Assembly: GCA_035483795.1 (NCBI GenBank)
Contig: DATHPP010000425.1
Span: forward strand, 1-64,000
DNA length: 64,000 bases
Direction: 5' to 3'
Origin: DASXMX01 sp035483795
GTDB lineage: Bacteria; Planctomycetota; Phycisphaerae; Tepidisphaerales; Tepidisphaeraceae
Under the pieces are notes generated by a model. That model saw only the letters and a program-made list of their open reading frames with translations. It had not been told where the DNA came from and did not search any database. Below are positions 24,299-31,799 of the stretch, in pieces (the stretch's first letter is position 1; every line of letters begins with the position of its first letter). Made by a program: the position numbers and the translations under genes.

Positions 24299-25261
24299 CT
24301 AATTAAAAGTTAATGAATAGTCATCGTCTCCAGAAGTCCGGGTCGCAATAAACTCCAACGTGTCCGCCATCACGCCCTCGCGGTCCTCATCCTGCGGCGG
24401 GTTATTCAACTGCGCCTTGGGGGCGGAGAACTGGAGTTGGTTGCCCGCCGGGCCAGCGGTGAAGGCGAAGTTGTAGGTGGTCTGCGCGGTATGGGCCGCG
24501 AAAAAGTCCAGCGTCGAGAGCAGGTAGCTTTCCGGGGCAATACGGATTAGAGGCTCGCGATCGGTGACGATGCCGCCGCGGAATCCGGTGCCGACCGGGG
24601 TGGAAGCGCTATCGACGGCGGATTGGTCCTGTCTCAGATAGAGCTTATTTCCCGAATGAAACTCGAAATTGGGGAAGCGCATCGACTGGCCGCCCACCGT
24701 GACCGTCACTCCCGCGAAGCGCGGCGGAATCGTCGTCGGATAGGTAATGCCGCCGGGGATGGCCGTCGTCGAAGGGCTCTGCCAGACGCCGTCGAAAGTC
24801 CACTCGAAATAGATTGGGTTCCCCGCCTGCGCCCGGATGACGAAGTCGCCAGCGCAACCGGCCAGGAGCTTCAAGCGCCCGGCCTGGAACAAACCGATCG
24901 AGATGGTGTTGATCGGGCTGGCCGGGGTGGGGGTGAAGGGAGAGAAGGGGCTGCTGGTGCCGGGACCCAAACCGCAAGCCGGCAGAAGCAAGCTGGCCCA
25001 GGCCGGGGCGCCGGCAGTGGAGAAGAACTCGGTGCGGAACGTCGCCTTGCCGGCGCGGGCGCCGGGGATGGTGAGCAGCTTGGAAAGATACTGCTGTCCC
25101 TGGCGGACATTGGGCTTGATGTCCGGGGTGATCTTGGGATCGAAGACGGCGCTGAACAGTTGGCAGTCGGAGCTGCCGGGCGTGACGACGACGCCGGTCG
25201 TAGCCTCGAGTTTTGCGCCGAAAACTCGGTTGCGTACTAACAAGTTTGGGTCGAACGCCAT
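24299..25261 (-). CDS. Phage tail tube protein
   Basis: The 320-residue protein begins like tube proteins (LVRNRVFGAKLEATTGVVV), has long beta segments, and ends with the typical REGVMADTLEFIATRTSGDD strand pattern. Tube proteins polymerise into the inner tail channel. It stands directly before the chaperone and the tape-measure group, separated only by an HNH gene, which supports the assignment. Confidence 0.7.
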   Translation of the reverse strand: MAFDPNLLVRNRVFGAKLEATTGVVVTPGSSDCQLFSAVFDPKITPDIKPNVRQGQQYLSKLLTIPGARAGKATFRTEFFSTAGAPAWASLLLPACGLGPGTSSPFSPFTPTPASPINTISIGLFQAGRLKLLAGCAGDFVIRAQAGNPIYFEWTFDGVWQSPSTTAIPGGITYPTTIPPRFAGVTVTVGGQSMRFPNFEFHSGNKLYLRQDQSAVDSASTPVGTGFRGGIVTDREPLIRIAPESYLLSTLDFFAAHTAQTTYNFAFTAGPAGNQLQFSAPKAQLNNPPQDEDREGVMADTLEFIATRTSGDDDYSLTFN

Positions 25262-25319
25262 TTGGGTTTACCTCGGGTGAATTGTCGGGGGAGAGTCGAA
25301 GGGATTAGGATCGTTGCCC

Positions 25320-25595
25320 ATGCAGTGGCCGATGCAGCCGTTTCAGATGCCGAGCTTTTTCGCGCCAGTGGGTGGCCCGCCAACTCCACCGACAGAAGAA
25401 GAAAAACTCGCGCGGCAAATCCGCATATGGCTCAAGTTCGAGCCGGGGATGAAACTGCGACGCATCGCGCGGAACTCTTGGATTTACGGGCGCGCCGCTA
25501 AACCGCTGGAAATCGAGGAGGTCTTAGTGCAGTTGATCCGGGAGGGCGTCGTGGTCATGTCCAATGGCGGGTTCCGTCTGGTCGATGCGCGCTAA
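25320..25595 (+). CDS. Small winged-helix-like protein
   Basis: The 91-residue protein has a Met/Pro/Phe-rich start, then a helical-plus-wing pattern (RQIRIWLKFEPGMKLRRIA, then LEIEEVLVQLIREGVVVMS). This could be a small DNA-binding domain. It diverges from the tube gene and overlaps the convergent 25524 gene by 72 bases, so one of the two may be shorter than drawn. Confidence 0.45.
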   Translation: MQWPMQPFQMPSFFAPVGGPPTPPTEEEKLARQIRIWLKFEPGMKLRRIARNSWIYGRAAKPLEIEEVLVQLIREGVVVMSNGGFRLVDAR

Positions 25596-25826
25596 CGGAG
25601 CGGAGACGTTGACGGTCGGCGCTTCCATGGTACGGCCGTGGTCGATCGCCTTCTGTGGCGTCTCGAACTCGATCCGATGGCCATCCTCGGTGATCAGGTA
25701 ATACAGCGGCGGGCGCGAAGGCGAGAAGCTGACCCACACGTCAAAGTGCAGATCGCTATGCACCGGCTGGCCCGGATGTTCACCACCTCGAGCGCCCGCG
25801 AAATCATGGAATTGTTTGAATGGCAT
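25524..25826 (-). CDS. Small hypothetical protein
   Basis: The 100-residue frame contains a natural-looking middle (DLHFDVWVSFSPSRPPLYYL, then EDGHRIEFETPQKAIDHGRT). It would be co-transcribed with the tail genes. The last part overlaps the plus-strand gene. Function unknown. Confidence 0.45.
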   Translation of the reverse strand: MPFKQFHDFAGARGGEHPGQPVHSDLHFDVWVSFSPSRPPLYYLITEDGHRIEFETPQKAIDHGRTMEAPTVNVSAPLARIDQTEPAIGHDHDALPDQLH

Positions 25827-25833
25827 GATGTTT

Positions 25834-25918
25834 GGTCATTTGTCACTGGTCACTGGTCATTGGTCACTTGCCCGAGCCGCGCGGCAAAACAAATGACCAG
25901 TGGCAAATGACCAGTGAC
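25834..25918. repeat. GTCAYTK heptad repeat hairpin 1
   Basis: Tandem 7-bp units such as GTCACTG and GTCATTG on one arm are followed by a GC-rich centre (CCCGAGCCGCGCGGC) and the reverse-complement units (AATGACC, AGTGGCA). This forms a long imperfect hairpin between two late genes. The same family occurs at 48333, 48819 and 50779. Confidence 0.85.
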
Positions 25919-25928
25919 GCCGGGCGCT

Positions 25929-27854
25929 TCACGCCCGGAAGCTGTACGGATCGTTCCAGTTGGTTCGGTATTCGACGTAGACGCGCGTGATGACCCCTTC
26001 GTGCTCGCCCGCCTCGCGCTCGAACCACGACGGCGGCGCCGGCAGCGTATTGGCCGCCAGACCGCCGCGGTGGGGATCGAGCTGGAGCGCCTTCTCGATG
26101 TCGGCGCGGACGATCAGGACCAGTTGATCGGCGGGGATGGGCGGTGAACCGCTCGGTCCTGGCTCGGGCTGGGCGCAGGTGGCGATGATCTCGAATTCCT
26201 GAATCCAGCATTGGATGTTGTTGCACTGGAGTTCGCGGTTCCACTGCGCTCCGCCGAGTTGCACGTCGGCGACGACGGTGATGCCGTCCGTCCCCACTTC
26301 ACCCAAGCGATCGGGCTCGGTCGAATAGCAGTTGCACTGGTAGCCTTGCTCGACCGAGATGTCTCCGACGACCTGGAGGATGTTCTGGCGGATGCGCTCG
26401 ATCAGGGGGAGATTGCCGCCCAGGAGTGTGGCGCCGGCGGTGACGATGCTGAACGAGTGCTGATGGAAGAACGAGCCGGTGGCGAATACGTCGTTGGCCT
26501 GGACCGTGAAGGTGCTGCTGCCGGCGGTGGTGGGCGTGCCGGAAATCGTCCCCGTCGAAGCATTCAGAGTGAGGCCGGCCGGAAGGCTCCCGGATGCGAT
26601 GCTGAAATTCTGGCTGGTTCCCTGCGTCTTGGCGATCTGGAGGGCCTGAGAATAAACCTGGCCCACGACCGCACTGGCGACTGAGGCGGTGGTGATGTTG
26701 ATCAGGTCAAACTCGACGACGCGGTATTTGAAACTTTCGTAACCATAGAGGACGTTGTTGACGGGATCGAAGGCGTGACCCGGCTCCAGTCCGGTGAAGG
26801 CGCTTTGCGAAGTTCCCGCATTGCTGCTGACCCAATCGGCGGCGTTGAGGTTCTGGCTGGCGTTGGCGCCGTTGAAACTGGAGGTCGCGCTGTTGGGAAC
26901 GATAAACTCGACGATGCGGACGTTACTGGAGTCGCAAGCCCAGAGCCGGTTCGCCGTCGAATCGTAATTCAGATCGTCGGGACCGTTCAATCCGTTCTGC
27001 GTATAGGTGCTGCCGGCGTAGTGGGTGAAGTCGGCTTGCCCGAGCACGAAGGTCGCGTTCTCACCGTTGATGCCGCTGCCTGATCCGGGGGGCGCGCTAA
27101 AGCACAAGATACGGTTGTTGGCCGAATCGGAGACGAACACGCGGGCATTGACCGGATCGTATGCGATCCCAAAGGGGCTGGTCATCCCCGCTTGTCCGTT
27201 GCCTGCGACCTTGGCGGTGAAACTCGATTGACCCAGGACGAACGAGGCGGCCGGGTTGCTGGCGCTGGAATCGTAGACGCCGTTGGCGACCGGGAAGCAC
27301 ATGACCCGGTTGTTGCCCGAGTCGCTCACAAACAATCTTCCGTTGACCGCGTCATAATCGATGTCGTCCGGTCCGGCCAGTCCGGTTTGGGTTGTGGCCG
27401 ATCCGTTGTGAGTAAAGTCGGTCTGCCCGATGACAAAAACCGCTGCGGCAAAATCGGTCAGATTCCCCGGCCGGCAATCGAAACAGAGGACGCGACGGAG
27501 GCCGCTATCGCTGAGGAACAAGCGGGCGTTGGCGTTGTCATAGCAGAGATTGCAAAAACGAAAAGTCTGTGACGTGGTCGCCCCGCTGCCGACGACGTTG
27601 AAATTGGCGGCGCCCAGCACGTGAATGGGAAGGATGGGCATCGTTCCCGGCACGCGATTGTTGTTGTCCAGTTGGAAAACCAGGACGCGGTTGTTTACGT
27701 CGTCCGCCACAAACAGGCGGTGCTGAACGGTATCGAGCGCGATGCTGGTGGTCTGATTGACTCCCTGCGAAGTGGTACTGCCGCTGGGCGAGTTCACGAC
27801 GTTGGCCGTGAAGCTGGTCTGACCCAGGACGATGGAACAGTTCAGGATGGCCAT
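25929..27854 (-). CDS. NHL-type beta-propeller and Ig-like domain fused to a tail-protein domain
   Basis: The protein has 641 residues. Residues about 1-390 consist of repeated NHL-like blades (GRLFVSDSGNNRVMCF, ARVFVSDSANNRILCF, each followed by FVLGQ). Residues about 395-470 are a putative Ig domain (SLPAGLTLNASTGTISGTP). The C-terminal 170 residues (RIRQNILQVVGDISVEQ, then LIVRADIEKALQLDPHRGG) resemble tail completion or terminator proteins. A sugar- or surface-binding propeller joined to a tail part would place a receptor-binding module on the virion; this is inference. Confidence 0.65.
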   Translation of the reverse strand: MAILNCSIVLGQTSFTANVVNSPSGSTTSQGVNQTTSIALDTVQHRLFVADDVNNRVLVFQLDNNNRVPGTMPILPIHVLGAANFNVVGSGATTSQTFRFCNLCYDNANARLFLSDSGLRRVLCFDCRPGNLTDFAAAVFVIGQTDFTHNGSATTQTGLAGPDDIDYDAVNGRLFVSDSGNNRVMCFPVANGVYDSSASNPAASFVLGQSSFTAKVAGNGQAGMTSPFGIAYDPVNARVFVSDSANNRILCFSAPPGSGSGINGENATFVLGQADFTHYAGSTYTQNGLNGPDDLNYDSTANRLWACDSSNVRIVEFIVPNSATSSFNGANASQNLNAADWVSSNAGTSQSAFTGLEPGHAFDPVNNVLYGYESFKYRVVEFDLINITTASVASAVVGQVYSQALQIAKTQGTSQNFSIASGSLPAGLTLNASTGTISGTPTTAGSSTFTVQANDVFATGSFFHQHSFSIVTAGATLLGGNLPLIERIRQNILQVVGDISVEQGYQCNCYSTEPDRLGEVGTDGITVVADVQLGGAQWNRELQCNNIQCWIQEFEIIATCAQPEPGPSGSPPIPADQLVLIVRADIEKALQLDPHRGGLAANTLPAPPSWFEREAGEHEGVITRVYVEYRTNWNDPYSFRA

Positions 27855-27968
27855 GGTTCGAGGAGGAGGGGGTGAGGGGGGAGGAGGAGGGGGTGAGGGG
27901 GAGAAGGGGCGAGGGGGTGAAGGACAGAAGCTCTCCCCCTCGCCCCCTCACCCACTCTCCCCCTCTCT
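27851..27968. repeat. Polypurine/polypyrimidine inverted array
   Basis: About 75 purine-rich bases (GGAGGGGGTGAGGGG style) are followed by their pyrimidine counterpart (CTCTCCCCCTCGCCCCCTCA) after a short AGAAG centre. The array could form a large hairpin or triplex between two structural genes. Confidence 0.8.
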
Positions 27969-28895
27969 TCACGAATTTTGCCCGCTCCAGGCGTTGGCGG
28001 CGTTGAAGTCGGGGCTGATCCCGTTGGTGAAGACGATCTGCGTATCGCTGACCGTCTTGAATCGTCCGTTGCGCAGGCTGGTCGAGGTGATGGTGAAGCT
28101 CTCCCCGCTCTGGCTCAGATCGAGCAGTCCGCCGTTGCGCAGGTTCAGTTGCGTGATGCAGGCCGCGCCGGCGTTGCGGTGCAGGCAGTGGATGGTGCCG
28201 CCGTCACAGGTTGCCGTGGGGACGAGGTAGGTGCCGCGGGTGAACAGGTCTCCAGCGAAACAGATCAGGGCCGTGACCGGGGTCGAGTTGACCAGAACCT
28301 GGCCGCCGTCGTTGACCACGTTGCTGTAGGTGACGCCCGAGCCCAGATTGCAGACGCCGCCGGTGACGTTGACGTTTCCGACCGTGGTGGTGTCGGTGTA
28401 GTTGTCGGTGGCGATGCCGATGCCGCCTGATCCGCCCAGGACGTTGATATCGCAGGCGGCGTTGTTGGCGCGGATGCGGACGGTTTCCTTGCCGGTGTCG
28501 ATGGCGCGGGGATTGGCCTGGAAGACGTTGACGATCGGCGACGTCGTCCCCAGATCGAGGTTGATGCGCTGGCAGCCGACTTGGGTAGAGCTACTGGCGG
28601 CGGCGGCGGGGAGGTTGATGCCGACTTGGTTGCCGTTGGTGACGTTGAGCTTGAGGGGCGTGCCGTTGCTTCCGAACAGGATGGTCCCCGGTGAGGAGGA
28701 GCCGAAGGTGCCGTAGATGGTCAAGGTGTTGAAGACGACCCCGCCACCGGTTTGATCGGAGCCGTTGATGGCGCTGACGGCGGTGGCATCGAAGATCAGA
28801 TCGTCACCGTTGCCGGGCACGCCGGAGGGGGACCAGTTGCCCGAGGTGGCGAAGTTGAAATCGCCGATGGTGCCGGACCATGTTTTCTTAGCCAT
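27969..28895 (-). CDS. Beta-helix-like virion or appendage protein
   Basis: The 308-residue protein starts with WSGTIGDFNFATSGNWSPSG, a motif that opens many repetitive extracellular beta-helix proteins. It continues with Asn/Gly/Thr-rich strands and scattered Cys. A tail-fibre or capsid-appendage role is suggested by composition and by neighbours. No catalytic residues are evident. Confidence 0.55.
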   Translation of the reverse strand: MAKKTWSGTIGDFNFATSGNWSPSGVPGNGDDLIFDATAVSAINGSDQTGGGVVFNTLTIYGTFGSSSPGTILFGSNGTPLKLNVTNGNQVGINLPAAAASSSTQVGCQRINLDLGTTSPIVNVFQANPRAIDTGKETVRIRANNAACDINVLGGSGGIGIATDNYTDTTTVGNVNVTGGVCNLGSGVTYSNVVNDGGQVLVNSTPVTALICFAGDLFTRGTYLVPTATCDGGTIHCLHRNAGAACITQLNLRNGGLLDLSQSGESFTITSTSLRNGRFKTVSDTQIVFTNGISPDFNAANAWSGQNS

Positions 28896-28966
28896 GATGG
28901 TTCAGGGGGGTGAGGGAGAGGGAGAGGGTGAGGCAGAGCAGCGGCCCCGATAGCGCCCGGATCGCT

Positions 28967-29185
28967 TCAACGGTCGTTTGCTGATGGCGCTGAAATCAGG
29001 GCAAATCGTTCGCTGAACAGGGTTTGCCCGTCGCCCCGGTACAGATGAACCGCGACCGGCTTTCCCGTCTCCCTGTCCACTTCGAGGCCGTTGAGGACGC
29101 GGTTTCCGGCGTAGCTCAGGATGCGATCATCGAATCGCCAGATGGGCGTGGGCAATCTGTCGGCAGGGATTTTTTTGTTTGACAC
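28967..29185 (-). CDS. Small hypothetical protein
   Basis: This 72-residue protein, with GTG start at 29185, has a compact beta look (WRFDDRILSYAGNRVLNGLE). The divergent promoter of leader RNA copy A overlaps its 5' end. The 71 bases between it and the 28895 gene hold a short polypurine array. Function unknown. Confidence 0.5.
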   Translation of the reverse strand: MSNKKIPADRLPTPIWRFDDRILSYAGNRVLNGLEVDRETGKPVAVHLYRGDGQTLFSERFALISAPSANDR

Positions 29186-29205
29186 GGGCCGGGAGTTGTT
29201 AGAGT
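29179..29205 (+). promoter_or_regulatory. Promoter of leader RNA copy A
   Basis: TTGACA (29179-29184) stands 15 bases before an extended -10 element TGTTAGAGT (29197-29205). Transcription would begin just before P1 of the RNA at 29213. The second RNA copy has the near-identical TGTTAGAAT at 52405-52413. Confidence 0.5.
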
Positions 29206-29212
29206 CGCGGGC

Positions 29213-29303
29213 GTTGATCGCTGGTTTCTAATCGCACAAGTACGATTCTCACGCCGCTCCCGCGAGACGCCTTTCCGGCGATCAACACTCGCGCCGGGGC
29301 GGC
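29213..29303 (+). ncRNA. Pseudoknot leader RNA, copy A
   Basis: P1 is GUUGAUCGCUGG (29213-29224) with CCGGCGAUCAAC (29275-29286), 12 bp. A small hairpin AAUCG/CGAUU lies in the first loop. P2 is GCCGCUCC plus CGCGAG (29253-29266) with CUCGCG (29288-29293) plus GGGGCGGC (29296-29303). One base joins P1' to P2'. Copy B at 52420 has the same helices with three compensatory changes in P1 and the same 8-base loop between P2 and P1'. It lies 22 bases before a zinc-finger gene. Its function is unknown; I do not recognise it as a known class. Confidence 0.75.
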
Positions 29304-29325
29304 ATGCGCTTCGGAACTTCGGAAG

Positions 29326-30354
29326 ATGAAGAAGAAATGCTGCGTTTGCGGTGATTTTTTCACGGCATCGAAATTCACGCCGAACGTTCAAATTCTCTGC
29401 GCATCTCCGGAATGCAAATCCAAACATAAGCGGAAGCTTGCCGGCTCGGAGTCGAGGGGGAGCAAAAAGGCATGCGTGATATGCGGGCTGCAATTCAGTT
29501 GTTGGACCCGTCTTCAACTGGCATGCTCTTCAAAAAAATGCCAACGAAGTCTACAGGATTCTCGCCGAAGAAGCAGAACAGGGCTCATATTAGCGAACAG
29601 TAAATGCTCGATTTGCGGTCGGGACTTCAAGACGGCGTCCAAAAATCGCGTGACCTGCGGCGCCCTGCGGTGCCGGCGTCAATCCGCAATCCGAAGAAGC
29701 CGCCTTCTTTCCGGTTGGATTGCCAAAGAACGGCGCTGCGAATCTTGCGGACGCAGTTTCCATCCTCGCCACCGCGCACATATTTGCTGTAGCAAAGTCT
29801 GCATGAATAAATGCCAAGCCCTTCGCGGTTATCTCTCCCGCGGGTGGCATCCGATGATGATGCGGTGTCCGTTTTGCGCTAAAGAATTTATGCCGGACAC
29901 CCGTCGCCGAGTGACGTGCGGCGCACTCGAATGCAAATCTGCTCTTTCACGCCAGAGGGCAGGCGTTGAGAAACGAGGGAAAAAAGGAATCTGTCGTTTT
30001 TGTGGAAAGGATTTTCTCGCTAGAAATCGTCGGCAGATAACATGCGGTAATACCCCCTGCCGGCGCAAACTTGACGCCAAGGCGCAGCTTTTCAATTGTT
30101 CGATCTGTGGAAGGGCGTTCTGGACATCGCGACATGACCGCATTACATGCGGCGACCCGAAATGTCAGAAAGAACACTGCCTAGCCCGGCATCGAAATAG
30201 AGACCCAATCATCCGGATGAAATTGACGCCGCAGGACTTGGAACGCCGGCGTCAAAAAGCGTATGACAAATATCACGCGAAACATGATAGAGCGAAGATG
30301 GACGAACTCCGACGAATGAAACTCATTTTGAAAGGAGCACTGACCAATGCCTGA
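29326..30354 (+). CDS. Protein of about seven tandem C4 zinc fingers
   Basis: The 342-residue basic protein is built from repeated units of 35-50 residues with the pattern CxxCGxxF...C...C. Examples are CVCGDFF, CVICGLQF, CSICGRDF, CESCGRSF, CPFCAKEF, CRFCGKDF and CSICGRAF, often followed by RVTCGALRC. Such fingers occur singly in phage homing endonucleases as DNA-binding parts. Here no nuclease motif is visible, and a short basic helix ends the protein (LERRRQKAYDKYHAK). It is preceded by leader RNA copy A. Likely sequence-specific nucleic-acid binding; inference. Confidence 0.7.
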   Translation: MKKKCCVCGDFFTASKFTPNVQILCASPECKSKHKRKLAGSESRGSKKACVICGLQFSCWTRLQLACSSKKCQRSLQDSRRRSRTGLILANSKCSICGRDFKTASKNRVTCGALRCRRQSAIRRSRLLSGWIAKERRCESCGRSFHPRHRAHICCSKVCMNKCQALRGYLSRGWHPMMMRCPFCAKEFMPDTRRRVTCGALECKSALSRQRAGVEKRGKKGICRFCGKDFLARNRRQITCGNTPCRRKLDAKAQLFNCSICGRAFWTSRHDRITCGDPKCQKEHCLARHRNRDPIIRMKLTPQDLERRRQKAYDKYHAKHDRAKMDELRRMKLILKGALTNA

Positions 30355-30973
30355 GACAAAACTGACGACGCGATCGGCTGGACTTCCGAGCTTGGATGAT
30401 TTCCTCACCAAGTTCGACCGAATGACAAACGAGCAGATCGCCGGTCGAATCACCGAGCTGCTCGGCATCGACCGCAATGTCGTTCTCGAAATCGCGGCCG
30501 GCATCAAAACGATCGAGCTACGCGACCCTAACTCCGAGGAACTTCAACGAGTGAAGGAGATGACGGGCCTCTTTGAATACTGCCGCCGCGTTGCATTCGA
30601 CAATCTGTATCCGGACATCATCGTCCGCTTTCATGGTGAGATGCTCCGCTACGTCGCCGCGCTCACTCGACCAGATCAGGAAAAGGTCTGCGCCAGCGAA
30701 CGGATGCTCTACGTCGTCATCGAGAACGGCGAGACCAAGAAGACATGGGTTCCCACGATGAAGATGCGGACCCGCCACATCCGCCAGATTTTCAATGATC
30801 GCAAGATCAACGACGAAGGCGATCAAATCGCCTACGCCCGCGCGAAAATCCCCAACACCGGCAAGACAACCAAACCCTACGAAATCCTCAAAGGCGGGAC
30901 GATCTGCCGGGTTGCAGCCCAAACGGACTGGAACAAATCCGATCTACTGATGATTCTCGGGCGGATGAAATAG
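30347..30973 (+). CDS. Hypothetical protein coupled to the zinc-finger gene
   Basis: This 208-residue soluble protein starts inside the end of the zinc-finger gene, with AAAGGAG upstream of ATG 30347. It has a helical N-terminus (SLDDFLTKFDRMTNEQIAGR) and a mixed C-terminal domain (LYVVIENGETKKTWVPTMKM). No motif known to me. The coupling suggests it acts with the zinc-finger protein. Confidence 0.6.
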   Translation: MPETKLTTRSAGLPSLDDFLTKFDRMTNEQIAGRITELLGIDRNVVLEIAAGIKTIELRDPNSEELQRVKEMTGLFEYCRRVAFDNLYPDIIVRFHGEMLRYVAALTRPDQEKVCASERMLYVVIENGETKKTWVPTMKMRTRHIRQIFNDRKINDEGDQIAYARAKIPNTGKTTKPYEILKGGTICRVAAQTDWNKSDLLMILGRMK

Positions 30974-31309
30974 AAGCACGTCTTCGACCGCCATTTCGGC
31001 GTCCCTGTGAAGCAGCGAAAAGTGCTGCCGGAGGAATTCGTTTATTTCCTGAACGGCGAGCATCATCTTCAATGCCTGAAACGCCAACCGCGCAATCACC
31101 CACGCTTGCCTTTCGTCATTGGCACTTCGTGGCGCGGCTGGCAAAAATGCGCCAGCGCAAGCCGCAGTTTTCACCCTCTCAAAAAGCCAAGAGAATGCAC
31201 GCCGTTCGCAGAATTGTTGTATCTCGCTTTCGGCTGCGATTCGGCATCCCACGTTGAATGGTTGTTCGCAAACCCTTCGACGGTCATGGTCATTCGGGTG
31301 ATACATCAT
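30944..31309 (-). CDS. Hypothetical protein downstream of a HTH regulator
   Basis: This 121-residue frame begins at ATG 31309, overlapping the stop of the HTH gene (AAATGATG), a normal sign of operon coupling. It is Cys-containing and helical (RQAWVIARLAFQALKMMLAV). It overlaps the end of the convergent 30347 gene by 30 bases. The longer upstream frame is only a shadow. Function unknown. Confidence 0.4.
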   Translation of the reverse strand: MMYHPNDHDRRRVCEQPFNVGCRIAAESEIQQFCERRAFSWLFERVKTAACAGAFLPAAPRSANDERQAWVIARLAFQALKMMLAVQEINEFLRQHFSLLHRDAEMAVEDVLLFHPPENHQ

Positions 31310-31503
31310 TTTCCAGATCGCTTGCCCTTCGGCCCGCGCGGGAGCCTCTTGAACTTGGCAAGCGACGAAGGATAGATCAGCCAGTCCCGCCCCACCTTCT
31401 GGGCCTTCAATCGCTTCTCGTCGATGAACTGGCGGACGCGATGCACCCCCACGCCCAAGAGCTTCCCCGCCTCCGCCGTCGTCAATGAGGGTTTTTCGCC
31501 CAT
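31306..31503 (-). CDS. Excisionase/MerR-like helix-turn-helix protein
   Basis: The 65-residue protein is a complete small HTH domain: SLTTAEAGKLLGVGVHRVRQ, then a wing-like VGRDWLIYPSSLAKF and a basic tail. This matches excisionase-type DNA-binding proteins. It diverges from the 31612 gene. Two similar 14-bp near-palindromes in the shared upstream region are candidate operators. A control or excision role is inferred. Confidence 0.72.
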   Translation of the reverse strand: MGEKPSLTTAEAGKLLGVGVHRVRQFIDEKRLKAQKVGRDWLIYPSSLAKFKRLPRGPKGKRSGK

Positions 31504-31515
31504 CGAGGCCCATTC

Positions 31516-31577
31516 TGACCCATGGGTGAGGAAATTGCCAGCCGTTTATAGTCGAAAGTATCCTTACCCGTGAGTAA
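31516..31577. promoter_or_regulatory. Divergent control region with two operator-like sites
   Basis: TGACCCATGGGTGA (31516-31529) and TTACCCGTGAGTAA (31564-31577) fit one consensus, TKACCCRTGRGTRA. They sit between the HTH gene and the 31612 gene, about 48 bp apart, bracketing a possible -10 element (TTTATAGT). The second site extends into a longer GTATC/GATAC inverted repeat. Confidence 0.45.
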
Positions 31578-31611
31578 GATACGGGCGTAAGCGAACAAAA
31601 GGAGCTTTCAA

Positions 31612-31797
31612 ATGACTGAAACCAATCGAATCACTGAACTGGATAACGCCCGCAAGCAAGCCGACGAAGCCAAAAGCCGCGTGGAAAACGCCCGCTACAG
31701 CCAGAGCCGCCGCGATGCCTGGGCGGATTACGAATTCTGGACGAGCAAGACCGCGTTCCTCACCGCGATCGGCGTTCAGGGACAGACGCGAGCGTGA
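31612..31797 (+). CDS. Small helical protein
   Basis: The 61-residue protein is almost entirely helical and charged (RITELDNARKQADEAKSRVE). ATG 31612 follows AAAAGGAG. It lies under the divergent control region with the HTH gene, so it may be regulated by it. Function unknown. Confidence 0.55.
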   Translation: MTETNRITELDNARKQADEAKSRVENARYSQSRRDAWADYEFWTSKTAFLTAIGVQGQTRA

Positions 31798-31799
31798 GC

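Noticed and set aside
29213..29303. HEARO/omega RNA with IscB
   Set aside because: The downstream protein has zinc fingers only and shows no RuvC or IscB motif; I keep the similarity only as a comparison to be tested.
30944..31513. Full 189-codon minus frame
   Set aside because: Only the part from ATG 31309 is coupled to the HTH gene; the first 68 codons overlap that gene in another frame and are Gly/Arg-rich.
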